This document shows, piece by piece, positions 48,301 to 61,032 of a stretch of 64,000 nucleotides of DNA. The translations under genes and the position numbers were made by a program. The notes beneath the pieces are model-generated. The model made no database searches, was not told the origin of the DNA, and saw nothing but the letters and a program-made list of their open reading frames with translations. How positions within the stretch are numbered: position 1 is the first letter of the stretch; each line of letters begins with the position of its first letter. This DNA is from Apus apus (taxonomy: Eukaryota; Chordata; Aves; Apodiformes; Apodidae): NCBI RefSeq assembly GCF_020740795.1, contig NC_067304.1:6562056-6626055 (forward strand), written 5' to 3'.

Positions 48301-51300
48301 GTGCTACAGGCACCAACACAGCTCTTGGAAACGCTCGTTTCTGACAAAACCACAAAATGAATGCCAGCCCCGGCTGTAGCTCACCCCAGCCAGAGGCTGC
48401 AAACCAGGACTTTAAAACTGCTAATAACCTGAGAGCGAGTGGTCAAGAAAGGAGGGTGATTGTTCCTTCACTAAAGCAGAAGATAATCACCAAAAATAAT
48501 GTCATCACTAACATCTGAGCAGCCGGGAAGTTTTGTAGCACACTGCACTTGGGTTAATGAGGGGATGTATGTTCAACTTGTATCTAATTGCAGGCTATTT
48601 ATGTGTGGAGTCTGAACGTGGGTAACTGTACCATTTTAATTTTTTTTATTCAACATATCTGGTCACACCTAGAGGAATGTGTTACTAAGGTAGAATCACA
48701 AACATATTCATCCAGCTGAGATATAACATGCTATTCATTTAATTTGGCTTAAGGTCTATTTGAAGCTGATATTTTTTTAAAAACAGTTATGAAGTTTGGA
48801 GGGGGAGCAGCAGCATCTCTTTATGCCAGGTCTAACTAATTGTATGATACTGTTTACTCTCCCAGGTTAATATGATAATTGGAAACAGCTCAAAAATTAT
48901 TTAGAGCTTCTTGCCAGGAGAAAGGACACTGATCTGGATCCTTTGGCAATGTCCATGTGCCATCTGTGTCTACATGTAACACGTGCTGCTGTGCCCCGTC
49001 ACGCACCACTTTGGTACCTGGATCCTCTGTGGTGGCAGACGGAGCAGCCAGCAGAGCCAGCACCTCCCGGGCTCCTGCCTGCACAGGGGGAAGGGAGAAC
49101 GAGTCCTTGACAGCATGGAGACAGAGTTTTAAGGATTGTTTACGTTCAGTACTAGTAGCAACAACTGAGTTCAAACTAACTTAATATAAAAATATTTAGA
49201 TGAGCTCTGTGCTGCCTGTTAAATCTGTGCCAGACTCTGCATGGCACAGAGCTCCAGACAGCAGCAGCCTCCAGCCTCTGCCCGGGGCAGCCAGAGCTTG
49301 GCATTTCTGCTGGTAACTGCAGCAAAGAGAGAAGCACCCCCATGGTGGAAAGGGCAGTTCGACTGAGCTGTGTTTTCCCCAAAGAGTAATGATTCACTCT
49401 TTTTTGCACAAAAAGCACAGACTGCTTCTCTGTTCAGCTCTAACAGAAACATTCACCAACAGAAAGGTCTCCAGGACCCTGCTCTCTCATATTGCTGAGC
49501 AATGAAAACTGCCAAGGCTCAGCTTATTGCACAAAGCAATGCTACAAACGTAAAAGAAATGCTGGTTCCTCACTTGGGTATCAAATCTCTTCTGGCTGCA
49601 TGGTGGCTGCTCATTCCCAGAATAAGCTTTCTTGAGAGCAGTTAATTCTACTCACACCTCTCCTTGAATATCCTGGGAAAAAATGAGAAGGAAGGAAAAA
49701 TCATCCCAAATTTGTAGCCTGAAGTGACAGTCCCTGGGCTGTCCCTGGCAAGCAAACTCTGAGATGTGAAGTTTAAAGATGAACAACTCATTCTCATCCT
49801 CAGCACAGCAAGTGGTGGACCTGCACAGCAAACAATCCACAGCAGCAGGGGGTGAGCAGGACCTGCTTCAAGCTGCTGTCCTAATGCCTCAGCAGGGCAG
49901 TGCTGTGCAGTGCCAGCTTCATTGGTTTAATGGCAAGAAAATGTGTCTCAGTGTCCTGAAAAGCACTGATTCCAAGAGGCAATGTTGCTTATTGCACACA
50001 AAAATGCCTGAGTGCATCCAGGCTATAAGCTTTCTAGGGGCAAGACTATAATAAAAAATTGTTTTCCGGTGATGCAACTTCTGAAATACATTTTGCTGAC
50101 CTGGAATATCCTCAAGGTGCACAGTCACAGCATGATTTGGCAGAGCTGGAAGCTCTAAAATGCCATTTCAGCTCCAGCAGCATCATATGACCAAGAGACA
50201 TCAGATGAGATTGTATCAGAGAGATGTGTCTGTGAGTATTGCTGCTATCAGCTATGCCCTAAAGCCATTAGCTAAATAGCTTGGGGAACACTGACCTTCC
50301 AGTCTCCAAGCATCTGCATTTAACACAAGGCACAATCTCAACAAGATTAACAAAATGAAAGCCAAGGGCACACACCGGAGCACCTGTCAGAGGATGAGAA
50401 ATCTAGGTAGCACCCAAGCCAAGCTGTGCAAGGCAGAAGCTTTGTGCACACAGTCCTGGTGGCACAGGCTGCCACAAGGACTGTCAGTCCTGTGGCAGTT
50501 TGACAAGCTGGGGTCATTTAAGACCTCATTATGGCAGCAAATCCTGTTACTCAAACATGGTATCCCCTCACAGGAATGACCGTCAGACTGTGACTAGACC
50601 TGCTTCAGTTCCTCAGCCTGATCTATAGTCAGTCATTATCTCCCCTCACATCAAAAGCATGTTTCTGTGATGCTGCAAAAATCTAAAATGTGGCTCTCTG
50701 GTACGCTGCTGTTTGAGAGATTAAGCTGGCCTTTTTCTGAGAAGAGATGAAAAACTGCTGCTTTTGAGAGTCTTGTTTCAACCCTCTGTGCCGTGGACAC
50801 TATTACCAGTGTCGTGGCATCATTTATTTGAAAAAGACTGCACTTTCCTTACAGACCAGTAAGACACTGGTGTCAGAACACAGAGGAAAGTTTAAAATTT
50901 GTCTTTGGTAATAAAGTGCTGAAGCTTCTTCCCAAGAAGCCTTTGCTCTCACAACCCCCTCAGATGCCATAGCTCAGGAAAGCAGAAGGATGCCCTGATA
51001 AGCTCCATTGCAGCAGCCTTAGGTCTTCCCTAACAGCATTAAGTGTTTCCAGAGCAGGATGAGGGGCTGGGCAGTGATTTCCACTGAGAGTTCATCCAGC
51101 TCTTGCAACCCCAGGTCTGCTCACAGTTGGGGCAGCCATGAGGTGGATAGTCCTCGGATTTGAATTGACCCTGCATCACACCATATGTGGCTTCATCTCA
51201 GCACAGTTTCTATCAGGAAAGAAGATAACTAGACACAGACAGCTGGATTAAAGAATATGGAAAAATCCTATGTATCTGCATAGCACAGTGAGAGCCTGAG

Positions 51301-54300
51301 CACTTCTGTGCACAACCACCTTTCTCCTGCACTGTAGGCAATTACACCTGGCAGAGAGTGAGGGAAGCTGAAAGCCCAACCCTCCTTGGAAGCAGCACAG
51401 GCTTCAAACCACAATTGTTTTCATGGAAAAAGAATAGCAAAGCAGAATATATTTAAACTCAGCCTTCAGGAAGAGACAAGCTAAGAGGATATCTGTAATG
51501 GAAAATAAGGAGTTATAAGATGTTTGTTGTTTTTTTTTCCCCTAAGTGTGCTTACAAATTATTTGCCATATTCTAGTTATTTTTATCCCTCTCAGTGGAA
51601 ACACAGGTAATAAAAATAGCAGTATTTCTATAACAGAGAAAACAAAACCAATAGTGCACAATTATGCCTCTGAGATAAAATGCTGTAGTGTTTTTTATTT
51701 CAGGAGAAAATTAAGCAGTGAAAAGGAACCCGAGACCTCTTTGATTAACCTGCTCAATTAGCTTCCAGAGACCACCACAGAACTGCAGGCATCTCTGCCA
51801 CACATCACCACCCACATCATCCCACATCACTGCCTGACAGGGACTGACAGGTCCTCACCCACCGTACCCCATGGTGTCCAGCACATCTGAACTGATCAAC
51901 AGAGCCTCTTTATCCCTGTCCCTCCTACTCCCCCGTGCCTCCCTGCCCTGAGGGATTGGGTGCAGGCAGGGGTCCTGCCCCAGCACATCCTGGACAGTGA
52001 TGCCAAACCCTTTCCACAGGACCAGCAATCCAAGGGGTTTTTCTGGCTGGAGACATGCAAATACAAATGGAAGATTCTGTAATATCACAGTCTGCCCTCA
52101 GAGCATCCTCTGCAAGGAGCTCCCCTGGGAGCTCAAAGCAGCATTTGAAATACCCCTAGTAGTAAACAAGGAAAAAAGAAAACACTTGCCAACCACTTCA
52201 CCTACTTAATAATCTCCTTTCACGGGTGACAAGGGACAGAATAGTTAATCCTAGATGACAGATGTGCTGGCAACCATCTCAGTTCCCAAAGATCCTCACA
52301 GAGAAACAACCAACTTCATCTATTAGTCACATGACTTTTGGGACCATCCCAAGCTGTTGGTTGCTATTACATCTACTTTCCCACAGCTTCCTACTCCCCA
52401 GAAAGAGGAGCACCAGGTTCTGCAGCCTGGAATAAGGGTATTCTTGCCAGTTGTCCACAGAAAGAGCAGAGGAGCCCTGCAACAGAAGAAAAGCAACAGG
52501 CTTCTCCCATCAGGCAGGAGAGTTCATAGCCCACCCCCAGCCCAAGGGCTCACCTGGTGAAAGAGGAACACATTCTCGGCACCAAATTTCAGGACCAGAA
52601 GACTTTCCTGAGTTGTTGTTTCTGTTTTGTTTTTTAAAAACCTGTTTACATACTGGTAACATCAACTCCCAAGGCTCTAAAATGTCAAGAGGCAAGGACA
52701 CAGAGCTATTGTCACTGGCAAAAAAAGTTGTTTACATAGTAGGTCTGCTTAGATAATAGTCAAACATCCACCTCGCCACTGCTCTCAGCCAGTGAAATGC
52801 CCTCCACCACCACAGCCAATAGCTGACCAAACCAATAACCCACCAGGTTCAGCCCAGATGCAGGAGAGTGGTGGCCCAAAGCCAGCAGCACTTTGTCCCA
52901 GAGCACCCAGGACTGGGCGTCCCAGCCCCAGGCAGTGTCCAGACCCTGCCAACTGCCAGAGCACTGCTGGCTCAGGTCACACTGCACATTATTGCCAGAA
53001 CTGAGAAACAAATGAGAATGAACATTCTTAGTTTAAAACCAATAAATAAATGAGGGAAGAGGTCTTCTGCTGATGCTGGTAAAGCTCTGGCAACTTTCAT
53101 GAGTTACAAACATAGCCCCATGAATCATGACAGACACATGTATCCAGAAAACCTTCTCTGTGAAGCCAGCCACTGTGCCCATCATACAGTAAAGGCAAGA
53201 AAGAGCAAGCATTCCTGGAAGTACAGAGCAGGACAGAGTCTCCAGGCCCAAAAATAGCATTATTGAATTACTTTCTACAGAATTTAGTTTCTAACAGCCA
53301 GCAGCAAATAAGGTGGCCTGACACATTTGTGTTCTGCTCAGACACTTAAAGGGTACTGGGTGTGTGTGTATCTGCAGGAGAATTAGATTGAAGCAGAAGC
53401 AGAAGACGAAATTGTTTTGACATGTCCACAGTCATCCCCTGAGCCAGCAGCAGCTCACGTGCTGTGAAAGGAGCTGTAAAATTGTAGAGTTAATGAAGAT
53501 CACAGTACAGCTCTGGACACCAATCTGGGAAAAGAAAACTTCCAAATACAAAGCAGTGCACTGAATGCTGATGGCATTTGGATTAATCATGCTTTCCAGA
53601 GGGAAGGAAAGCATTGCACAAGAGTGGTAAAACCAGGAACATACTGCAGCTCCAGCAGGAAACACAGACCACATGCAGCTCTTCCACAGCCCACTCAGCT
53701 CCTCCAAATGCCAATTCAAGGAATAACTGAAATGCCTCTGTAGTACCAACTTTGGCACTGACTGTCTTTCCAGCATTAAATACTGTTCTTTAACTCATTC
53801 AGGAAAAGAGATGACAATGGTGAAAATCCTGTCCATTCCATGGTCATTATTAGCATTCTGTACCTGTAGAGCTGTGCCCGGGCTCAAAGCAGGCTTGAAC
53901 GTCCCCAGCAGCCTCTGCAAGGCCAGACTAGCACAAAACCCAGGGTCAGGATCAGTGGCAGGCTCAAATCTCATCTCTCAGTCTCGATTGTTTGCTCAGC
54001 ACCAAGAACACAGAAGCCCAAGAGACACCAACAGACGCAGGGGCCAGGGCGCAGGCTTCCTGTCCACTGGTGCTGCTCAGCCCCTGCTGCTCTCGGGAGC
54101 AGCACTGAGCCTGTGGTGGTCACCACGGTTACCAACTTCGTTCCTCACTCTGCTCCTGAAAATGTGCCCTGAGACACAACATTTGGCAACAAAAAGCGGC
54201 TGAGGAGCATCTCCCTCCTGGCCAGGTTTCAGCAGTGCAGAGCACCCAGAGCCTGTGCTACATGCCTGCTTCAAGGAAAAATCCCACTGCTCTTCGTGGC

Positions 54301-56060
54301 TGGCACCAGCAGCACTTGAAGCAACTGCCAGAGACAGGAAAAAGCCCATTTACTGCAGCAGCAGCTCCAGTCCAGGCCATCCTGCCCTGCAGTGGCAGCG
54401 ATGAAGGGGCAGATGAGGCAGGTCACCAGCTGAGTCTGTGTTCTTGTGCCTCCTCCTCAGCAGCGTGGGCCACATCTCCTGCGGCAGAGGCAGGGACATT
54501 TCTGCAGCTGTGCCCAGCGCAGCCGTTCCCAGCTGTCCCCACACAACCTGGCAGCGTGGCCTGCAGCTCTGCTTGCACATCTGGGCAGCAAGCAGGGCAC
54601 TCTAGGATGGAGAGAGAAATGGATGAGACTGCAGTCCCCAGGTCACCACATTCCCTTCAACACGGGCAGTGATCCTGGGTTACAAGGCAACCCTCAGCAA
54701 ATCACCCATGCCTCAATGCTTCCAGCAAGTGCCAGGTCCCCAGCAGGTACCTCTCATGTCTGCAGAAATGGAAGCCAGCCTTGCTGGAGAACTTCTTCCC
54801 AGGAAAAAAAATATTTGCTCACTCCTTAGGACCAGCAGGTGGACAGCTGTGTCAGAGCACCATCTGGTGACACATGCCAAATAAAAGATTTTAAAGAATG
54901 AAAGGTTAATTTACACATTTTTAGCAGAGTGATGCATAAGAGTTCGTGACCTCTGCTGACATGCAGGGTGTGTGTTTGAATACAGAATCCCATTATTCAC
55001 AAACCACTCCATGCTTCATATTGAGCCGATAAAACCTCAGAGTGGCAAATAGTAACACAGAATTCATCCCTGAGCATGGTCCCTACAGCATCTCCTTTGA
55101 AAACATGCCAGGCCAATGGAGCAGGCAAATCACTTACCTTTGGGATTGCCTGGAGTTCCTGCTTAAAACTGCATAGCTGTGGTTGAACTGGGCCATATCC
55201 CGAGATATGTAAGCTCAATTCTGCCTTTAGTTCTGATATAGTAAGTCGTGAGACTGCTTCAGCATCAGCACAAAAACGGGATTTATCAGGAGGAAGCAGC
55301 TCAAGGCATGTATCCTAAATTGCAGTTAAAAGGTGAGTGAACACAACAGCATTGTACGTGCACAGCTTTTTCGCTGCACACAAAAAGTACTGACAACACA
55401 GAAGTAACCCTCACTGTGCTTACTGGAGGGTGGGGAATGAAGCCTCAGAGCCACACCCCAGAGTGATGCCAGGTCTGTCTTTGGAAAGCATCCCAGCTCC
55501 AGAAGTGCAGACACAGAGCTGCACATCTAGAACCATCTCCTCCAAGGCAGCACCAACCTGCAGGGTACCAGCAGCACAAAAAAACTTAAGAAAAACCTTA
55601 AAATACTTGTATTTCACATACTAGGTGTAGCTAAACGTGACAAACCATTTTATGGAAAAGTGCAGAGTGGTGAAATTGCAGCATCTCCAACCAAACCTTT
55701 GAATCAAGTTTAGATGCCAGTGCTTCTCGTCTGGGAGCTGCTGTTGGCTGCAGAGCAGTCCCAGGTGGTCACACTTCAACTGCTGCAGTGAAACTTCACC
55801 AAAATACTTCCACACTGCAAGTACCAGAAATGTCTTTTGCCAGACATGAACTAGTAACTAAGGACCTAATGCTGATGTGCAAAGAAAGACTCAAATGGAA
55901 AGAGTAACTTTTCCAATTTAATAGAAATAACCAAAACAAAATGGTTTTCAAACAATGCTTTAAACTGACCTAATACAACTTCTACAGCACATTCCAGAGC
56001 ACTTAACAAGAAATATTTACAGGTAGCTAATGTATTAAATAACCATGTGAAGAAAACATT

Positions 56061-56066
56061 TTTATT
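56061..56066 (-). terminator. TRIM33: Candidate TRIM33 distal polyadenylation signal
   Basis: The minus strand reads GTAATAAAAATG. It is the most distal canonical AATAAA in the AT-rich block that follows the TRIM33 stop. Earlier signals such as 57033-57038 could be used instead. Confidence 0.4.
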
Positions 56067-59000
56067 ACACACCAGCAAAAAACACAGGAACAGAACAATT
56101 AGGAACAGTAACCTTGTTTTTTAAAAAAAAAAGTTAAATATGATTATTCAGGTAATACAATACCACAGAAACAGCACTTTTTGAAGAATCATATTAAAAG
56201 ATGAGCAAAGTTTACTATGTGCAAAAAAGAACCAGTTCAATTACTGGAAGCAAGAAATAATCAAAGAATGCCATTAATTTAACCCTTCCATGAGTACGTT
56301 TACATGTAAAACAGGCTTCCAACTGCACAAATCTTTATAGGCTTATATACATGTTTCATGGTGCTCTGAACCTAAGAAATAGCCCCATTTGCAGGCCATT
56401 AGCAGACATGCACTTTTTTTCTTAAATGTAGCTCACACTCTAGAGTGAATGCTGCAAAAAGTTGAACTTATAAAATATTTTAGTACCTCTCCTTGTAGAA
56501 ATTCAATAAATTCCAAAGAAAGCAGCCTTGAGCAGTAAGATCACTCAATAGAAAAGGCCAAAACTGCATTTCATACATTTAACGGTTCCCTTTTAATAAA
56601 GATACCCAAATTAACCACAATTTTTGAAAACCAATTCAGATCCATTAGAAAGCATATAAAGTAGGATCCCCGTAAGCAAACACAGAAACTAGATGGAAGA
56701 GTTACTGTACACGCACTTTGAGAAAATAACAGAAATTGCCATATCTGAAGATACAATGCATATGTTCATTCTGAAATATGTCTATGTAAACTGTGGCATA
56801 TAATTTTTTGTTAAAAAAGTACCTCCATTATTTACTCAAAACACCTACTTTTTAAAAAAATATGTAACTTTCCCCAATTTTTAAAATAAAATGCCACACT
56901 ATTTCGTCAATAACTCCTGCACACTTTGTTTTTAAAAGCTACACTTGGTGATATGCATACAAACTTCCCTATAAAATCACTATGCAAAGAAAAGGATTCC
57001 TGTCATGCGAAGAGGCAACAGACAAAAGCAGTTTTATTGCTTTTTCCAAGGAAGAGAGTAAGGAAAGAAAAAGCCAACTTCCAGTATATCATACACACAG
57101 CTTTAAAATGCTGTTGCCATTACCTAAACTTTTAGAGGTCAGCCAATAAACTAGGTTAAACAACAGAATTATAAATTTGGGCTAATTTTAAAGACTTCTG
57201 TTTCAGTGGCTTGCAGAAATGTTTATAAAACATTTCAGTGATCCAGTGTTAAGTGTGCTGACATGGTCAAATATCCTAAGTAATAGCAATGGTGACATTC
57301 CACACAAAACCAAAGAAACTCTCTACATATCGTAGAGCATTTATATTTTCAATAGTTTGGGGAACATCCTTTTTTGGATAGTAACTCTGCCTTATTATAC
57401 TATAGGCCACTTAATTCCAGGGCACAGTTAAATAATAGACCTGAACCTATTCAGCTGGTTATCACTAATCACTAGTAATTATATGGCAGGATACCTGCTG
57501 AGGTAATTGAGAAGTCCACAAGTAGGATACTGTACACTTTTCACTCTTCTTTCAAAAGCAAGTTGCCTTTTACTTCTTTGGATTAACTTAAAACTTCAGG
57601 GACATTTTCAACAAAACTTGAGACATTAATAGTCTTTTTTACACGTGTCTGAACTGGCAGCATGTTACACCCAGTGCCAGGCTGTATCCCTGCCCTCACA
57701 CTGGAACCCTGCAAGGACACAGGAGCAGCACACAGAGCACACCCACCACAGCCTCTGATGCTGAAACTTTTCTGATTCAAGCCACGCTCGGATTCCTGGG
57801 GTAAAACACCCTGTCACTTGCACATATTGCACACATGTCACCTGGCACAGAGACGTTCAGAGTAACACAGTGGGCTGTTAATACAAACCCCAGTAATTTG
57901 CACTTGAACAAGTTACATACGGTGTGGCATAAAAAGTCATTTTGACTGAGCAAACTTTTACTTGTTCTGTGATGAATATTTACATATTTAGGAAATGTAT
58001 TAGCAGTGCTTATCTATCCTTCCAAATATATTTTTAATAGAACTTTGCTGGTTTCAAAACAATCATTGAATTGTTGTATTGGGACTTCCAAAACTAAGGG
58101 GGTGGGGTATTGTTCAATTTCTTCTATCTAAAAGAAAAAGAATTTTTAAAGATTTCTTGCACACAATCAAAATTTTACATAATACTAAAGAACACTGGTG
58201 AGCTGAATGGAAGGAACAACTCTAGGAATTCAATGGGTTAAGTTCACCAGTAGAGCTTGAACTCCCCATGGCCTAAGGTGAGCACCACTGGTGGTCTGCA
58301 GGTGAACAAGTGAACAGTCTGTCATGAGCCTACGTTGTTCAAAAATTTTTCTACCTTGTCCTGGGGAGCAGTTATCCCAAAACACAGAGATCTGCTCTGG
58401 GGTCTGGGTGGAAAAATGATGGTGCTGCTCCCATGGCAGGCAGGGAGCCTGTGCCATCCCAGGACTGCAGCTCTGCAGCCTGGTCCTTGCCCCACTCCGT
58501 GACCAGTCTAAGGTGATACCAGGTTGTCCCACACTCCAGCTCGGGCAGCAGAGATCTGCAGTGCTTGAACCCCTGTCTGGTGCCTTACAAAGTGAGCAGC
58601 TAAAAAGTTGAGGCCTGAAGGTAAGGAACACAGAGTGCTTAAGTGCCGTTAAAACAGTAACCCCAATTGAAGAGAATTGACAAAATCTTATTTTCATGAT
58701 AATTTTAATAATATTCCTTTGCAAAATGAAGCTGAGAAACTAGAAATGCATAAATAGGCAACACAAAGAGCTGTTAAATGATCCCTCATTACTATCAGTG
58801 TCTTATTCACACTCACGATCCTTTCTATGGGCAAAGTTTTTGCTACTTGTCAATTTAGTATGTTCAAGTAGAATCACTTTTCCTTTCACTTACAAACTGG
58901 TAAAAATAAATTTAGACTGGCACTATGTTAATATCTGAGGAGTGAAAAAAACCAGCCAGTTTAAGTGTAACATCTGTGTAACCTAAAGAGGTGAGCTTGA

Positions 59001-60218
59001 CCTTACAAACACCCTCAGTCCCCTTATTTAAGAGGTACAGTCACAATGTACATATACTTTGTTCTTACAAAAAGAAATCAAATCTTAAGCGACTTCCATA
59101 AAAACTGCTGAGCGCATATCTCAATTTAATACATTGTGCTAAAATATTTATCTTTACCATTATGGTAAAGTATATACAATGTGACAGGAATTGCTCATGC
59201 TGAGTTTACCAAAACCTCAGTGATTTACCACAGAACTGCTGTATTCACACTATATCTTATGGCAAATTTATAGTCTGTCAACTTGACCTCATCCAATTAC
59301 ATTATTCCTTCATCTTACTTTAACATGAAGATATGGCCCACATGAAGGCCAGAAATTACATTTATTCTTTCTAGTATTTCTGTCAGAAAAGAAGGAAACA
59401 ACTGTTCAAACTAGAATTACTTTGTGATGAGGTCATTTCTAACCAGAAATGCTAGGATGAAGGCAGTATGCAACGGGAAGGCACTGCAGAGATGCCTGCC
59501 ACAGGGAAACAGGGAACTTGTTCCGTTTTCAATATTGGACCAGAAACCACTCCAAGCCAAATACTGGCCCATCCAAGTGTTTTGTTCAGTGGATGGAAAG
59601 TAACCCAATCTCAACAGATTTATTCCAATCTTTCTAGACATTTTGCTCATAAGCTGCTTCTGAAAAAAGTTCTGAGTAGTACTCTAATAAAAATAAGACA
59701 GAACCTCAAAATGAATGCAATGTTAGAAATAGCGTATATTACAAATTTTTTCTTGATAGGAACAATTAATAAGAATACATATTAGCTTAAAAACAGTTCA
59801 GCAAATGTTGCTGATCTGCAAGAAATCTCAATTCACTATTTACAAATAAGACAAAGTGAATACAGGAAATTTTACACATTTGGTAGTTAATAGGTTATTG
59901 TTTGCCGAGTGGTCTATTAGAAACTGATATTTAGGAAGACTGGAAAAACACCCCAACCAGTTATTACCTCTTCGGTCTATATTTTAAGTACAGAAAATTA
60001 GGCAAGGAATACTGGAGATAACATTCTGCCTCATTAGGGGGATCAGGGACAGATGACACGATGCTAAGACTTTTCTCATGATTGCCATTAAAATGTTCTG
60101 TGTACAGGATCCCTAGTAAATATATCAGCCCTACTGAAAAGAGATTGGTACAACCAGTTTAGTCTGTCATCTGTCAAGAACTCACACTCCTGCACTTGCC
60201 AATTCAGAACACTTTAAT

Positions 60219-60236
60219 GATTTTTTTTTTTTCTTT
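60219..60236. repeat. Poly(T) tract
   Basis: A run of about 13 T residues followed by CTTTTT lies in the TRIM33 3' UTR (poly-A in the transcript). Confidence 0.85.
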
Positions 60237-60819
60237 TTGCTATACATAAAATGTATAAAGTCAAATCTAGATAACTGGGTCAACACAGAAGATCAAGTGT
60301 TCACAACACAGCCTGGATGAGATGATGATAAAAGGCAACGACCAACACGCACTGAAGTTCACACCAAGAGGGGATTTCAGGAATGTTGCTTACAGTTAAC
60401 ACTGCAGCCCAGCAAGATACTGTAACTATACTGGCCCAGTCCTGCAGAACGTTTTATTAAGCAGTCTTATCTGTACATGGAACATCTCCTATCAAATCTG
60501 CTTCTCTTCAACACTCATCCTCCTCTGTGAGACCAGGATGAGTGTGTCCCCTCCATCAGGAAAAGAATGAATATAGCAAGTAATCAAGGAAAAGACAAAA
60601 ACAAACAACACAAACACCAAAAACCCCAATGAAAAAAAATTACAATACAGGTTTTTTTCCCCTTTTGATGAGAATGCTTTTCTGCACAAGTGTTTTTTGT
60701 AATCTAATACTGTTTAAAAAGCTATCAGCTTCTTCAAGATGGCCACTGTAGGCATGATAATATTCCAGGAACACTTAAATAACAGTTTTTACAATAAATT
60801 TTAGGTCCATATAATTAGA

Positions 60820-61032
60820 TTACTTTATATGCACTGGTCTCTCATCTGATTTTAGGCGTTTTCTACGTGGTTGTATAAAATCTTCATCGGAGTCCTCAGT
60901 TATTTCACCATCATCCTCTTCCTGCTCAAAATCAGGCAAAGGCTGGAAGGTCCTGTCTGAGTAGATCTCTGTAAGTTTATCTTCAAAGTATAATGCAACT
61001 GCCTTCCCTGCCTGTGCTACTTCTGAATCAGC
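60820..61032 (-). CDS. TRIM33: TRIM33 last coding exon
   Basis: Seventy codons plus stop (60820-60822), from [12 protein letters not shown] to DERPVHIK, after a TTCATTTGCAG acceptor. It holds the final bromodomain helix and the acidic/basic tail. Confidence 0.96.
   Translation of the reverse strand, partial: ADSEVAQAGKAVALYFEDKLTEIYSDRTFQPLPDFEQEEDDGEITEDSDEDFIQPRRKRLKSDERPVHIK

Larger units (their letters stand above)
45429..56035. other. SYT6-TRIM33 intergenic region (SYT6 5' flank; TRIM33 3' flank)
   Basis: This is about 10.6 kb with no recognised protein-coding sequence. SYT6 and TRIM33 are both on the minus strand, so it holds the SYT6 promoter side and the sequence beyond the TRIM33 poly(A) site. 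A CpG cluster lies at about 48035-48300 and X-box-like motifs at 46973 and 54117. Otherwise I saw unique non-coding DNA. Confidence 0.65.
56036..60819 (-). other. TRIM33: TRIM33 3' UTR
   Basis: About 4.7 kb of AT-rich, non-coding DNA follows the TRIM33 stop on the minus strand. The end is placed just past an AATAAA (plus-strand TTTATT, 56061-56066). Another AATAAA lies at 57033-57038. Human TRIM33 also has a 3' UTR of several kb. Pumilio-type TGTANATA motifs lie on the minus strand at 56344, 57977, 59171 and 59837. The real cleavage site is uncertain. Confidence 0.6.

Noticed and set aside
58230-58724. 164-codon minus-strand frame in the TRIM33 3' UTR
   Set aside because: It is non-repetitive but unlike any known protein, and it lies downstream of the TRIM33 stop in UTR-like sequence.
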